Positions 45,502 to 57,495 of a stretch of 64,000 nucleotides of DNA are shown piece by piece. Each line of letters opens with the position of its first letter. Within the stretch, counting starts at the first letter, position 1. The DNA is from Cycas panzhihuaensis. Lineage: Eukaryota > Cycadophyta. Both the position numbers and the translations under genes were made by a program. The stretch is taken from contig CM041465.1 of the NCBI GenBank assembly GCA_023213395.1, positions 135,291,741 to 135,355,740 of the forward strand, in the 5' to 3' direction. A model generated the notes under the pieces. That model was not told the origin of the DNA and ran no database searches. It was given only the letters and a program-made list of their open reading frames with translations.

Positions 45502-46246
45502 TGATATGAATTGAATCCAAAAGTAACAACTTACTCTAATTGAAACAACTCAGATTCAATATTACATAATCTATAGTACATTTATATTATTCTTACAAAT
45601 ATTTATTTGTTTATGCTCTATTAAGCATTTTCTTAACCCTTGTAGCATCCCTAGGATAGTTAAAAGAGTTTTGGGCTATTTCTTGGCTATTGCATCCTCT
45701 ATGGAATATTTTTAATAATCTTTATATGGGGATTTTGCCTTCTGTTCAACTTTAATTCATTTTAGGGATGATTTTAAGACTTGGGCATCTCTTTTGGACT
45801 ACTACCAACATCTTTTCCCTCTCCTTAGTTGCATTTAAATCTCTGTGGATCTCCTCTTCCCCTCATGAATAAATATGGGTGATTTTCTACTCTTTCCTTT
45901 ATTTGTTCAACTTCCATTTTTTTGTCTATTTTCATCATACTTTTTCCTCCATTCATAACTAATGAAAAATTAGTTGAATGGGCTGGTTCTTTCTTCCATT
46001 AGGTAGTTGACATGTGTACAACTATTCTAGGTAAATTTCATGATCATCATATCACTTTTTCTTTAACTGGTCACAGTTCCAGTCGCCATTGGTCACATCT
46101 GGTAATATATTTTTTCATTTTTAAGAGCATAGAATCTCATTTTTTTCACCTTCTAAATCCTAGAAACACCTATGAAACTCCATCCATAGGTATTTACACT
46201 CTTTTTTGAAGAGAAATAAGAATGTTAACATATCTTATTCGAATAA
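45502..46246 (-). repeat. 5' LTR of element F
   Basis: Begins TGATATGAATTGAATCC on the plus strand and ends near TTCGAATAA. It aligns with 40421-41182 over its length, with many substitutions and several small indels. Confidence 0.87.
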
Positions 46247-48508
46247 GAACTAGTTTAAAGTAATCTATTTTAATGTATAAGAGAGTAATTTTAATTATTG
46301 GGTATTCAAGAGGTAATTGAATCTTTGATTTAATAATTAAAATTCAAACAAAACTACATTGGGGCCATCATATCTCTTTTTATAAAAGTATAGTAAATTT
46401 TATGTAATGACTTTCACTTTGTTAGATCTCTCCTCTTGTGTGAAACAAATAGGAAATCCTTTTGCCTTAGCTTTCTTATCATCTATCACTGGGATTTTTC
46501 TTTATTCTTTCTCAAATCTTTCTTGTTTATTTCCTATTGGGATAATCTCAAATTCTTGGTACTAACAATCACAACCTTTCCCAAAGGATCTCAAGGCTTA
46601 CTCCTCATGCCCTAACTTATTGAATTAGCATGTTGTTTTATATTATATAATCTAGTAATCAGGTATAATTCTTTGGTAATGATGCCAAAATAATAGGCCT
46701 TTTAGGTGAATTAGAATAATCTTAATTCTATCTTATTAATGTTAGGACATAAACTTCAAAATCGTAAGGATTAAAAATTCTATAATTACCAAATCTAATG
46801 CAAAATCAAATTAAAATTTGAACTCTTATGATGGCGTTACTTTCTACAAAATTTTTACCTATATAACCATGCTGCTATTTCTCTTGAAGCAATATAATTA
46901 TGAAAGCAAGGTCTCTGGAGGGCACTTGTCTTACAAGCATGTATTTATAGTTGCATGATAGTCCTCTTGTCTTGACTTAATAGATTTAAAAGGTTTATCT
47001 ATGAGATGGTTACAAGATGACTCTTGGAGGTAAAATTCCTTCTTATCTTTATTCATCGAAAGAGAAATATTTATATATTTTACTTAGAGCTTATTATATA
47101 ACTAATTGATTATCAACTTCTTGGAAGGATAATTAACAAACATAATGACTAATTATAGAATTACATTATATGTTCACATGTTGACTACCACGTTTCCTAA
47201 CTACTAATTTTCCCTTCAAAAAACGTGAAGGGAAAGAGTTCCCTTCATATGGTTTCTAGGGAATCTCTCTTTAAACTACTCAAGGGGACTTCTCTTTAGT
47301 AAGTTTAAAGAGAAGCTTCCATTAAATTGTCTAAAGGTAATCCTCTTTGGATTATTTGAACTTAACTTTCTTTAGTCTTTTAAAGGCAACTTCCTTTATA
47401 TCTTACTAAAGGCACTCCTTTACTTACTAAAGGAAATTTACATATAATACTCCTTATTTTGAGGGCCCATTTTATAATTATATTTGTGGGCCCAATCAAC
47501 AAAAGATCTACAAAACTTAGAGTTAAAAGATAAGGGTTTATATGATTAAAAAAATATTATAATGTAAAAGAGATGAGAACCTTATTTGGGGCTCATTAAT
47601 ACTTCTTATCAAATTTTCTATTATCTTATGCAATGGTTCCAAGGTCCCATTTATGAAATATATTTATCATTTTATCCATAATCTATTTGTCTAATCTAAA
47701 TAATAATGGAAGTAGACTTTATAATTCAAAACCTTTATTCATCCTTGCTTGTATAGGCACTTGGGTTGGAATTATATTATCTTTACAAATAGGAAACCTG
47801 GTCCCTGACCTTTGTTAGTACCTATGATAATCCTTGAGCATATGTTTTAAATGTTATTTATGAGTATGAGACCAAAATTATATTCCCTAACTTACTTGCT
47901 CTAGGGAATTTACTAACTAAATAAAATTTTATGTTGTATTGAACTATTATTTATAATTTAGTCCCTAAGTGGAGAAAGTTCATTAGTATATGTCTCATCT
48001 TAAGGATCTCTTAGATCATTAAGGATATGCAACATACCCTATTAGTAGATTCCCTATAAGAGACCATGACACTATTTTTTCCTATAATAAAAAAAGATAT
48101 AGAAAAAGTTGATTTTGATTGATGTGTAAGCCTCCTTAGTGAGGTTAGTGGAAAGAAGGACTAATGAGAAGCATTGTAATAGTACTACAATGTAGTATAG
48201 TGTTATATTACAATGTAGCAATATAATATAAAAGATCATTCTTAGCACATTATTACATTATTCTTATCAAATGAAAAATAATTTAATGTATATGGTGTGT
48301 TAAGGATTAATACATGTGTATTATAGTACCTTATACACTCTATCATATATACTATAGAATCTCTATTTTCCTAGAGCTTCACATGAATAAAGAAATCTCC
48401 TTAAGTTATAAGTACGAAAATGCATGATAAGTGGACTCCTTTACATGGGTAGCACATGTAGTGCATTTACCTTTACTCATGATGTGCGGTAAACATATAC
48501 TTCTTTAT
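46247..48508. other. AT-rich region between elements F and G
   Basis: 2.3 kb with no gene. Around 47220-47460 there are several imperfect copies of short words such as CTCTTTA, TTTAAAGAGAAG and ACTAAAGG in both orientations, forming potential hairpins. GGGCCCATTTTATAA near 47464 and GGGCCCAATC near 47489 suggest an LTR relic. No pair was found. Confidence 0.45.
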
Positions 48509-48513
48509 AATGG

Positions 48514-48860
48514 TATTAAAATTATACAAACATAATTTAATATTATAAGCATATATAATATCAAACATGTCAAGACTATAAAGTCATACAAGTGCAATAA
48601 ATAAATAAATAAATATGTGCAACACACATAACACAACATGCTTGTGAAGAATAACCACCTCTAATTATATTATGAAACATAATACATATTTATACACATA
48701 TGCCACTTTATGGCTATTTAATCATAAACCAGGAGCCACTCGGTCAACCAATGTCTAAATACATGAAGTGTGTATGCTATGTCTCCCCACTGCATATAAA
48801 AGAGGGAAACCACTAATTTAATAAGAATATGGATTAAACATTATCCAACATCCACCCCTT
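48514..48860 (-). repeat. 3' LTR (337 bp) and polypurine tract of element G
   Basis: The LTR is 48514-48850, starting TATTAAAATTATACAAAC and ending ATTATCCAACA. The other copy begins TG, so the first G has mutated. It contains about 100 bp (around 48660-48770) absent from the other LTR. The polypurine tract follows at 48851-48860. Confidence 0.87.
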
Positions 48861-50834
48861 AATGTTTAGTCCTTATCACACAACTACTTTAATTATGATG
48901 CTAGGCCTATATAAATATCAAACATCTACTATAACACATGGGTGACTAACAATCATACCTACTAATCCTCTAGAATGACCTTCATATATATGATTTACCA
49001 ACAATTGCTTGTAAAATAACTTTTACATGCTCTCATTCTACCTATTTTTTGTCTCTTCTACACTCTAAGAAGAAAACCAAGTTGAAAAACTACAACCCCA
49101 TCCTCTACATTATGGAACATACTTGCATAAATAATTTTCCAAGTAAAAGCATGTGATAAAACACTTCCATTTTCAAACACAACTCTACTTTTAACTTGTA
49201 TAACATCTTATCAAATTAAAGTTAGAACTTCAAGTCATTATAAATACCATGAATAATCTTCAAATCATATCGCGTGACCACTTGTTGCAAAGCTATATGA
49301 GTTAGCTTTTCAATGCAGTAGATAACATTGAATTTTGGCATCATATAATAGAGATATCATCATTTCCTTGAGCATGGGTATTTTAGTAGGAGACAAATAT
49401 AAAAAAGTAAAAAGGCCCTTTTTGTCATTGGCTCTTTATCACATTAAATAGATCATGTGACCTTATGGGGAGCTTTGCAAACTTCACCAAAGATTTAGAA
49501 ATGATTTAATTTCATTTTATAATGTTTATAAACTTTAGAATATAATATAGTTTTTTTCTTTTACCCCTGTTCTTCTCATAAGCTATGTGTGCATTGTGCG
49601 GGCTATGTTTATCACTTAACATTATATGATGATGTTTTTTTAATTAGGGAGGTCCTAACGAGTAAACATTAGCCTATATAAGGGATATCCACCCTCAAAC
49701 ACATACCCAATACTATCATTTGTTCATTGATAGATGCCTAATGTGTTTAAAAATGACCATTAATATAATGAACCACTCGAAGCTTGCACATTAATTTCTC
49801 CACTGTTTCACTACTAAACATAGACCTGAGACCAAATCTACCAATGACACACAATGACAACCCCAACAACATAAGAGATATCTTAAAATTTTACTAAAAA
49901 TTAGAGAAATTTATCTCTAAATATATGTATGCACAACCAACCAAATGAGTAATTTACTAACATTCTTCCATTGTAGGAGGCCTTGAAATCCTATATTTAC
50001 CTTCCCCATCATATGGCAACCTCACTCTAAGGATCAAAATGCTGAAAAACACTAGCATAATTGCCCAACATAGAAACTATTCGCTATGAGGCTTTTAACC
50101 ATTAAACATAGATGACAAACTTAATGTATGCATCCACTAATAATACTAAATATCAAACCCTCTAACTTGTTGATAAGACCCTTCTAAAACCCATGATCTC
50201 TTTGTTTCACATGGTTAATTGACATTTCTCTCTGATACACTAGTTCTTACATGATTAAGAACCTCTGCACCTTTAAAGAACCCTAATAACTAGTGTACTT
50301 CAAACAAGCCAATGCATCATCTATTGCAATAAACACATTATAAAACCCTTAATGAATACTAGACTTCATGCCATAAACATAGCAAAAAATATGAGTAGCT
50401 CTCCTCACCAATTCAATGGCTTTAATAAGGTGATTAAGCACCTGTAAGTACACTAGAAAAACATGCAACTAAATAACCTAAAAATGAATAAAAATAATAA
50501 CTAACCTCTATGGAACTAAAAAATAACTATAACGCCTATGCTTCAACTAGATTTTTAAAGGTTTATGTACCAACATGCTCTTTAGACATAAGTACCAACA
50601 TACTTTAGGTTTTTTTGTAGCCAACATACTCTTTAAGTACATGCATTAACATGCTCTATGTACCTTGCATAAAATGTGGTTTGAACACCTTTTCACAACT
50701 AGTAATAGACTTTATTTGACAAAATAAGATAATTTACCTCACTAGTCATGAACAAGTATACATAAACAAGCTCCAAATTAACATAAACATGTGAAGACAC
50801 TCATAGTCTTACATCTGCCTTTATATTAGACAAT
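48861..50834. other. Interior of element G, non-coding
   Basis: About 2.0 kb of AT-rich sequence with no open frame over 60 codons and no retroelement domain in either direction. Near 50560-50660 the words ACATGCTCTTTA and ACATACT recur several times. Its role is presumably limited to packaging and priming signals. Confidence 0.6.
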
Positions 50835-51081
50835 GACTTTGATACCATGTTAAAATTATATAAACATGATTTGATATTATGAGCACATATAACATGAAAT
50901 ACATCAAGACTATGAAGCCATATAAGTATAATAAATAAATAAATAAGTATGTACAACACACAAAACACAATTTACTTGTGGGAAATGGTCACCTCGAATT
51001 GTATGCACTATGACTCTCTAGTGTACATCAAAGGGGGAGACCACTAATTTAATAAGGACATGGATTAAACATTATCCAATA
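50835..51081 (-). repeat. Primer-binding site (50835-50847) and 5' LTR (50848-51081) of element G
   Basis: The primer site reads TGGTATCAAAGTC on the minus strand. The LTR starts TGTTAAAATTATATAAAC and ends near ATTATCCAATA. It is about 100 bp shorter than its partner because of an internal deletion here or an insertion there. Confidence 0.87.
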
Positions 51082-51356
51082 AATGGGCATTCCTTTTCAG
51101 ATGCCTTTATCAAATAGTGTATATTTTGCCATATGTTAGGTACATGCCATCATAGTTCTCTATATAGAAGGTAAAACTTGACATATGTCTCCATATGGTA
51201 AACATAAATTGCCACACTTCTCTTCATGATAGGCACATGTGAGGCATTATAAATAGAGAAATAAAGGATAAGCTACATGGAATGTTGTAGAACCTCTAAG
51301 TTATTAACTTATGCATATGATGCTAATCTTAATAATGTCTTGATGGCTCTGATGAA
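51082..51356. other. Sequence between element G and LINE H
   Basis: 275 bp with no gene. A plus-strand TATA-like box TATAAATA lies at 51248-51255. The segment shares short words (GGTAAACATA, GCACATGT) with the DNA left of element G, so both may be parts of one older plus-strand LTR. Weak evidence. Confidence 0.35.
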
Positions 51357-51373
51357 GCTTTATCCTTTCTTAT
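51357..51373. repeat. Target-site duplication, 3' side of LINE H
   Basis: 17 bp GCTTTATCCTTTCTTAT, identical to 57479-57495. The LINE 3' end next to it reads ...ACCTTATCAAAAA on the minus strand. Confidence 0.93.
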
Positions 51374-51613
51374 TTTTTGATAAGGTAAAATAATATTAGA
51401 AGGGGTTTTAACTAGGTCCCTAAACCTTATACATCATAGCCCATCGGCTTAGGAAAGATGACCATGACAGGCCCATGGTCTAACCCAGATTAAAGAAGAT
51501 TCCTCTCACCCTCCCCTGTCTGCCTCCCCAATGTATGCATCAATCCTTACCAGGCTCAGTAGCTCTTCTAGGAAGTCCTCCTTCCAGACCTTGGTTCTTT
51601 TATTTAACACAAC

Positions 51614-52153
51614 CTAGTTTGCCAACCAATCTGCCGCCGAATTCCCTTCCCTGTAGGTATGCTGTATCTGGACTCTAATCTTGGATCTCAGAACATCTTG
51701 TGCATTTCTGATGATCTCTATATTGTTCCACCCTAGCTCCACTTCCCCCCTTAAACATCTTATCACATACATGGAATCACCTTCTACAATCACCTTCTGT
51801 GCCTCCTCCTCGTCTATCAGAGCTAACGGCCTTTGCATGGCCCGCACCTCTGCTCTTTGGTTTAATTGGATACCTAAATACTCCACGAAAGCCCATATCG
51901 GAGTCCCCATATGATCTCTGCAAAGTCCTCCCCCTCCCGCCTCTCCGGGGTTTCCTTTAGCAGCTCCATCAAAGTTAATTTTTTCCCAGGTTATGTCTGG
52001 AGGGCTCCATTTGATTGCTCTCCTCTTCTCACTACCATCCTTTGGGAAGCCTATTCCCCAGTCCTCAAGGATGCCTTCTTCCCTCTTGGGGACCCTATCC
52101 TCCTTTGGGGGCACCAACATTTCTAGAATACCCTTCTTGATCTCGGTGAACAA
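51614..52153 (-). CDS. RNase H domain at the ORF2 C-terminus of LINE H (180-codon open segment)
   Basis: The best preserved part of the LINE. After a linker, residues about 67-80 read INFDGAAKGNPGEAGGG with the first catalytic aspartate. QLNQRAEVRAMQRPL gives the glutamate, VIVEGDSMYVIRCLRG the second aspartate and YREGNSAADWLAN the last, so all four metal-binding residues are present. This RVT_3/RNase H type terminal domain is typical of plant L1 LINEs and would remove RNA template. As it is only the end of a broken ORF2, independent expression is unlikely. Confidence 0.88.
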   Translation of the reverse strand: MFTEIKKGILEMLVPPKEDRVPKREEGILEDWGIGFPKDGSEKRRAIKWSPPDITWEKINFDGAAKGNPGEAGGGGLCRDHMGTPIWAFVEYLGIQLNQRAEVRAMQRPLALIDEEEAQKVIVEGDSMYVIRCLRGEVELGWNNIEIIRNAQDVLRSKIRVQIQHTYREGNSAADWLAN

Positions 52154-52700
52154 TATTGTGTTGACTGTCTCTTTACCCTCAAAAATTCTCCTGTTGCATT
52201 CCTTCCAGATATTCTAAATGCCTACCAGAAGGATCATCTTCTAGAATCTACCGAGGATTTTACTCTTGAATGGAGAATCCCATGCTAGCCATTGGTCTTT
52301 CAATGATCTAGAGGAAACCCATACTACACCCAACCTGGACCAGATTTCGTCCCAGATTCCTTTAGAATAGGGGCAATGAAAGAAGTGGTCTAGGGTCTCG
52401 GCTTCCACCTTGCATAATACGCACATGTTCACCAGATAAAAACCCCACTTCAATAAGTTATCCGTTGTTAGGATTTTGTTTTGAAGGCATAGCCACTAGA
52501 AAGCTGCAATCTTTGGGAGAAGCCCCAACTTCCAAACCCAGGCCAGCAAGTCATTCCTAGCCCAGCCTTCCCTATTCATCATCAAATTATAACCATCTTT
52601 AACCGTGTATGAGCCCATTGACGAAAGGGGCCATACCAATGTGTCGGGAGAAGTCTGCCTCAGGATGTACTGGTTTTCTAATACCCCCTTCACTCTCTAA
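52154..52700 (-). pseudogene. zf-RVT zinc-binding region of LINE H ORF2
   Basis: Two frames (52496-52693 and 52241-52453) carry the plant LINE reverse-transcriptase zinc-binding motif: DTLVWPLSSMGSYTVKDGYN and VWKLGLLPKIAAF, then MCVLCKVEAETLDHFFHC with the C-x-x-C...H...H/C pattern intact. A stop lies between them near 52495 (where F-x-W-L/C is usual). Confidence 0.85.
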
Positions 52701-54310
52701 ATCTCCTCCTCGAGACCTTGTAGCTCCTTAAATGATCTCCATCGCCTATTCTTACCCTGCCCCACCCAATAATGCTTGACTAGAGAACCAAAGCTATTCT
52801 CACATACCCTCTTCATGATACCAATATCTGGCATCTCCTCTAACCTAGATGGCCTGCACCACTTGTCTTCCCAAAACTTTACCCTTTCTCTGTTCCCCAG
52901 TCTCCAACGCGTTCCTTTGCGCAAGATGGAACGCAAAGACCAAATAGCTTTCCAAATAGGGGAACCCACGGAGCAACACTCCTCATCCATCAAATAGTGT
53001 TTATCCCTTAAGTATTTCCTTGCTACAATTTTCTCCTAGATCAATCCTACTTCTTTGCTGAGTCTTCACCTCGTCTTAGCTAGAAGGGCTTCGTTAAAAA
53101 GGCCTAGCCTTCTAACATTATGTCCTCCCGCCCACTTAGGCTTGCAAACCTTCTCCCACGACACTAGATGGACTCTGTTTTTATCTTTGGCCCCAGACCA
53201 AAGAAATCTCTTCATAATACCCTCGAGGGTAGAGATGACTTTGCCCAGCATCTTAAATACGGACATTTGGTAAACTAGAATGCTCTGAAGAGAGGCCACC
53301 ACTAGGTGAATTTTCCCAGCCCAACTTAGAAGTGCCCCTTTCAAGCCTGCCAACTTCCTGTTAAATCTACTCACAACGGGGTCCCACAGATTCTTCTCCA
53401 TCTTTCCCATAAAGAGTGGCATTCCTAGATATGAGGTGGGAAGGGGTCTACTAAAGATCTCCAGAACCCTGTTGATCCTTCTCTGTAGCCTCTCCGTTGT
53501 ACTGATAAAGAAGATTGAGCACTTATCCAAGTTAATTCTTTGATTGGTAGCCTTCTCATATGCCTGGAGACCTGTTTTCAAGGCCCTAGCCTCCCCTAGG
53601 GAGGCCCTGTATAGAAAGATGTTATCATCGACAAACTAGTGATGGGTAATATTGTCCAAATTGGAAGATGGCTTTAATCCTGTTATCCACCCTAACCTAT
53701 GGGCCTCCATTGTAGCCCTCCCTAACAATTTTTCCATAATAATGAAGAGGAAGGGTGAGAGGGGATCTCCTTGTCTCAAATCCCTAAAGTCGGGAAAGAA
53801 ATGTGTCGACCTCCTATTTAGAATCACTGAAAATGAAACCCTGGATATGCAGCATCTCATCCAATCCCTCCAGATCTCCCCAAAACCGAACGCTTTTAAG
53901 CAGTCTAATAGACAGTCCCAAGCCACCCGGTCATAGGCCTTGGACATATCTGTTTTAATTATCATACTTGCCTCCTTCCTATGAAAAGTTGAGTGCATAG
54001 TTTCGTGGACAGTAATAATACCATCCGTAATTTGTATGCCCTTAACAAATCTGTCTTGATTTGGAGAGATGATAGTTGAAAGGCGCTCCCTGAGATAATT
54101 TGCTAACACCTTAGCCAGAATTTTATATTTTACATTACAGAGGCTGATCGGTCTAAAATCTTCCATAGCTTCCGCTCCCTTCTTCTTCAGTATCAAGACC
54201 AAAAAGGTGGCCTACCATTCTTTCAGAATTGTCCTCCTGAGAAAGAATTCATTTAACGCGAAAATTAAGTCATCCTTAATAATGTCCCAGTATTCCTGAA
54301 AAAATTTGGG
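52701..54310 (-). pseudogene. Reverse transcriptase of LINE H ORF2 (degenerate)
   Basis: The frame 53636-54202 reads MVLILKKKGAEAMEDFRPIS, LCNVKYKILAKVLANYLRER, IIKTDMSKAYDRVAWDCLLD and LRQGDPLSPFLFII, the successive RT motifs with the first catalytic aspartate in TDMSKAYD. After a stop (near 53636) the active-site box reads FVDDNIF, with both aspartates, in place of FADD. The frame 53066-53581 continues with the thumb-like region (NLDKCSIFFIS, SYLGMPLFMGK, LSWAGKIHLV). The frame 52697-52993 leads to the zinc region. It copies LINE RNA directly at the nicked target. Confidence 0.92.
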
Positions 54311-54910
54311 GGGAAAACTGTCCAGCTCCGGGGCCTTATCCCTACCTATTTTAAATAAGGCTTTCTCGACTTCATCCTGAGAGAAGGGTTATGTCAATTT
54401 ACTGTTATGAGCCTCGGAGATAATCTTTAGAATATATTGCATGAGGCCAGCCCTTAGGTCAGCATCCTGACATCCAGGTTCTGCGTATAACTCCTTAAAG
54501 TAGTCTAGCGTAATTCCTCCAAACTGATCCTCTGATTCAATCAGAACCCTGTCCTTACTTCAGAGTTTGCTAATCCTATTATGAGCCCTATGCTTCAAGG
54601 TGGACATATGGAAGTACTTAGTATTTCTGTCCCCCTCCCTTATCCATTGCTCTCTGGATTTCTGTTTCTAGAGGATTTCCTCCCTAGTCAGCACCTCTTC
54701 TAATTTCCTGGTGGTTAATTGTTCAATTTGATCCAAGTCCTAGATCCTTCCCTCCAATTGGATCCTATCCTCGATCCCTTTTAACTCCGTCAGCAGGGCG
54801 CCTTTGTCTTCAAAGATGTTTCCAAAGACCACCTTATTCCAACTTTTAATTTGTTGTTTAATCCACCTTAGCTTCTTCGAGAACCTAAACATAGCACATC
54901 CGTGAACCGG

Positions 54911-55710
54911 GACTCCCTACCACTCGCTAATCCTCCCCCTAAGATCCAGATGCTTTTGCCACATGAGTTCGAAGCGGAAGGGGGCCCTTACATAATTACC
55001 TAGAACAGACCCCTCAAGAACTAGGGGGGAGTGGTCTGAGCCAGACTTCGGAAGAGCCTCTAGTTTAGTTCCTTCGAAGTGGCAAGACCATTCGTAATTT
55101 GTTAGCATCCTGTCTAATCTACACTGAATGTGATTATGTCCTAAACGCCTGTTGGACCAGGTATACCTAGCTCCTCTGAGGGGGACATCCATCAACCCCC
55201 CCGATTGTAAGAACTCACCAAAATTAGACATGCTTATAGACCAACCTACTTGCCCCCCTTTATTCTCTTCCAGATTTAGAGGCGTATTAAAGTCCCTAGC
55301 CACTAGCCAAGGACCTTTCTAGTCTTTATGAGCTTCCACCAACCTTTCCCATAAGCTCTTCCTACCCTCAACTGAAGTGGGGGCATAGATATTAGTGATT
55401 CAGTACTCCTTATTAGTCCGCATACATATTAAACATAAGGTTATGAAATGTTCACTTATGCCCACCTCATAACCTTTCCACCTATTTGGGTTCCATAGGG
55501 AGGCCAACCCCCAGAGCCTGCTAATCCAGCGACCATCCTCCCATCTCCCCTTCTCCAGATCTCGTTGAACACCTCTCTTTTCTTAACTTGATATAGTTTT
55601 GTCTCCTGGAAAAGGACTAAATCCGCGCCTGCCCTTATCCTCAATTCCTTTACCAATCTCTGCTTTGATGGGGCATTGAGGCCCCTTATGTTCTAGGATA
55701 AAACCTTCAT
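54911..55710 (-). pseudogene. Apurinic-type endonuclease of LINE H ORF2 (degenerate)
   Basis: ORF2 starts at an ATG at 55710: MKVLS-NIRGLN, where the tryptophan codon of the common W-N-x-R-G-L motif is now a stop. Next come ADLVLFQETKL with the catalytic glutamate, ARDFNTPLN (usually G-D-F-N), GARYTWSNRR, CRLDRMLTNYEW and SGSDHSPLVL with the final D-H pair. The enzyme would nick the target strand. The lysine- and tryptophan-rich gap 54310-54910 links it to RT in broken frames. Confidence 0.88.
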
Positions 55711-55999
55711 GGATATCCTAGAACCCCTCCCATCATCTTTTCCTGCTCCTGAGGATAGGGCCCTCTAACGCTCCCCCCTCCTTTAAAGTACTCTAATATC
55801 CCATGTCGATCTGAGCCAATGTTTCCTTCTCTCTGGTTGCCTTTTTAGGTGGTCTTCCCACATTTTTTTCTAGCCCATAGTCTGGAGCCTTCTTCGGATA
55901 CGGCATATTACCTTTTGAGACCCATTTACGAGTCCCTCCTCCTCCCTTTTCTGGATCTGCTACTTTAACCCCGATTTCTAGAGCTCCTTGACCACGCTA

Positions 56000-57313
56000 C
56001 TCACCCTCCGCTTGGGGCGGGTCTTGAAGCCCCCCCTCTTTTGTCTCTGAGAGGTAATCCTCTAAATCCCAATTGATGTTCTTCACAAGCCTAGCCAAAG
56101 CCGGCTCAACAGTTGTTGGGGGGAAATCCCCTCCCGTAGACGCTCGACCAGCATCCTTTGTCTAATCTTTAAAACCCTCTGCCGACGATCCCCATTCCAA
56201 ACACGAAGCTTGTCCCGCGATTCTGTCAACATCTACACCTTTGGTCTCTCCCCTTCCTGCCTCTATTTCCACCAATTCTTTGCTACCGTCTTCCTGAGCT
56301 TCCTTGTCAACCCGTTTCTCATCATCTTTTATTTTCTCTATGGGACATACCATTGTATAGCCCAGTTCCAAGACCATTAACTAGCCCACTGCACTATGGG
56401 ACTTTCCATTAACATCATCCAGCGCTGCACCTCTGGATACCACATTTCCTTCACCTTCTATCTCATTTCTGTCCACTTCCTTACCTAGCCTTTCGGTACC
56501 TGCAGCCGAGGCTTCCTCTCTGATTACTTTCATTTCTCCGTCTTCTTTCTCTTTACTTTCTTCCTGCTTGTCCATCCTTGCTAGACCCCCCAGGCATTAA
56601 AAAGGGAGATGCCCCCTGCACTTACACTTTGCACATCTAAAACCCTCCACTTCAAAAAATAGATTTTGAATGATGGATCTTCCATGCAACTCGATCTCAA
56701 CATCGTCTAGGAGATCACTGTCTAGCCTAGTAAGGACACAGAATCTTGCATTCATCAATCGGGATCTATGTTTTGTTGCCGAGTCCATTGCTAGTAAAGG
56801 CCCGATCGTCTTGGCTGCCCCTTTGACCACCTCTAGGTTGCAGAAATGCAAGGGGAGCCCTGGCATCTGCACCCATACTGGGGCTTGTTTTACCACAGGA
56901 ATTCTAGGGTCGAAATCTGGGTGCCACTTCTTCAGAGTCATGGCCTTTCTCCTAAACATCCATGGGGATTTAAGAAGGATATGTATCATATCCTCTTGAT
57001 TAGCGAACCTAAACAGGATGCATCCCTTCGGCATTGCCATAACCTAAACCGAGTTTCTAGTTTTCCATTTATTTCTGATCTACTCTCTAATGATGTCCAA
57101 CCCTAGTCTAGGTCCTGAAAACCTGCCCACCAAGCTGTTTTCCTAATATTGGATAGTCTTGTCAATTACCTCTTTTGGGATTGAAATTTTAAACCTGTTT
57201 CCAATCTTGATAGGGTGAATCTCATATTCTTCAAGGTTTCCATTCCTCAGAACGTCAAGGTAAGTCCTCCTCGGGGGTGAGGACTGAGTCTGGTTTGGTG
57301 ACGCTTGCATCAT
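56000..57313 (-). pseudogene. ORF1 of LINE H (DUF4283 and zinc knuckle; degenerate)
   Basis: Starts at the ATG pair 57308-57313 (MMQASPNQTQSSPPRRTYLD). The frame 56597-57040 contains the DUF4283-like RNA-binding fold (PKGCILFRFANQEDMIHIL, SPWMFRRKAMTLKKWHPDFD, PVWVQMPGLPLHFCN) and a CCHC-type zinc knuckle CAKCKCRGHLPF, whose last cysteine is lost at the frame's end. Frames 56381-56575 and 56162-56377 form the glutamate/lysine-rich tail. ORF1 proteins of plant LINEs bind their own RNA. Confidence 0.87.
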
Positions 57314-57478
57314 TTACGTTACAAACACAATAACTTGAAATAACTGCATGGACTCACCACAAAATTGAATCTGCAGATTTAGAGCTTACCCCTTTCCTAC
57401 CTTGGAACTCTGCCTCCTTGAATCTTCTGGAGTACTGCTTTTGGACAACAAATAGACTCCGTCTCTGACTGAATCTCC

Positions 57479-57495
57479 GCTTTATCCTTTCTTAT
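57479..57495. repeat. Target-site duplication, 5' side of LINE H
   Basis: 17 bp GCTTTATCCTTTCTTAT identical to 51357-51373. It marks the 5' end of the LINE at 57478. Confidence 0.93.

Larger units (their letters stand above)
40421..46246 (-). mobile_element. Element F: very degenerate Ty3/gypsy retrotransposon
   Basis: Bounded by paired LTRs of 762 and 745 bp (40421-41182 and 45502-46246). Minus-strand order is gag, protease, RT, RNase H, integrase. The flanks GAATT (40416-40420) and GAACT (46247-46251) may be a target duplication with one change. No open frame over about 80 codons exists, and the LTRs differ at many positions, so this is probably one of the oldest paired elements in the window. 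Confidence 0.85.
48514..51081 (-). mobile_element. Element G: small coding-free LTR retrotransposon
   Basis: 2568 bp between perfect 5-bp target duplications AATGG (48509-48513 and 51082-51086). The LTRs are 48514-48850 and 50848-51081. The polypurine tract AAGGGGTGGA lies beside the left LTR and the primer site TGGTATCAAAGTC beside the right LTR, both on the minus strand. The 2.0-kb interior (48851-50847) encodes nothing recognisable, so it depends on enzymes from another element. The LTR ends resemble those of copia elements, but without genes the superfamily is uncertain. Confidence 0.9.
51374..57478 (-). mobile_element. Element H: apparently full-length plant L1-type LINE
   Basis: A 6.1-kb non-LTR retrotransposon flanked by identical 17-bp direct repeats GCTTTATCCTTTCTTAT (51357-51373 and 57479-57495), the target duplication made by target-primed reverse transcription. 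On the minus strand: a 5' leader of about 165 bp, ORF1 (from 57313) with a DUF4283-type domain and zinc knuckle, then ORF2 (from 55710) with endonuclease, RT, zinc-binding region and terminal RNase H, then a 3' end with a short A-run. Stops and frameshifts in both ORFs disable it. Both ends are preserved, which is uncommon among L1 copies. Confidence 0.92.

Noticed and set aside
48514-51081. Element G as a Cassandra-type TRIM with 5S rRNA-like LTRs
   Set aside because: No 5S rRNA promoter motifs were seen in either LTR, and the interior is too long.
53652-53936. 94-codon plus-strand frame over LINE H
   Set aside because: It is antisense to the RT frame with all LINE motifs.
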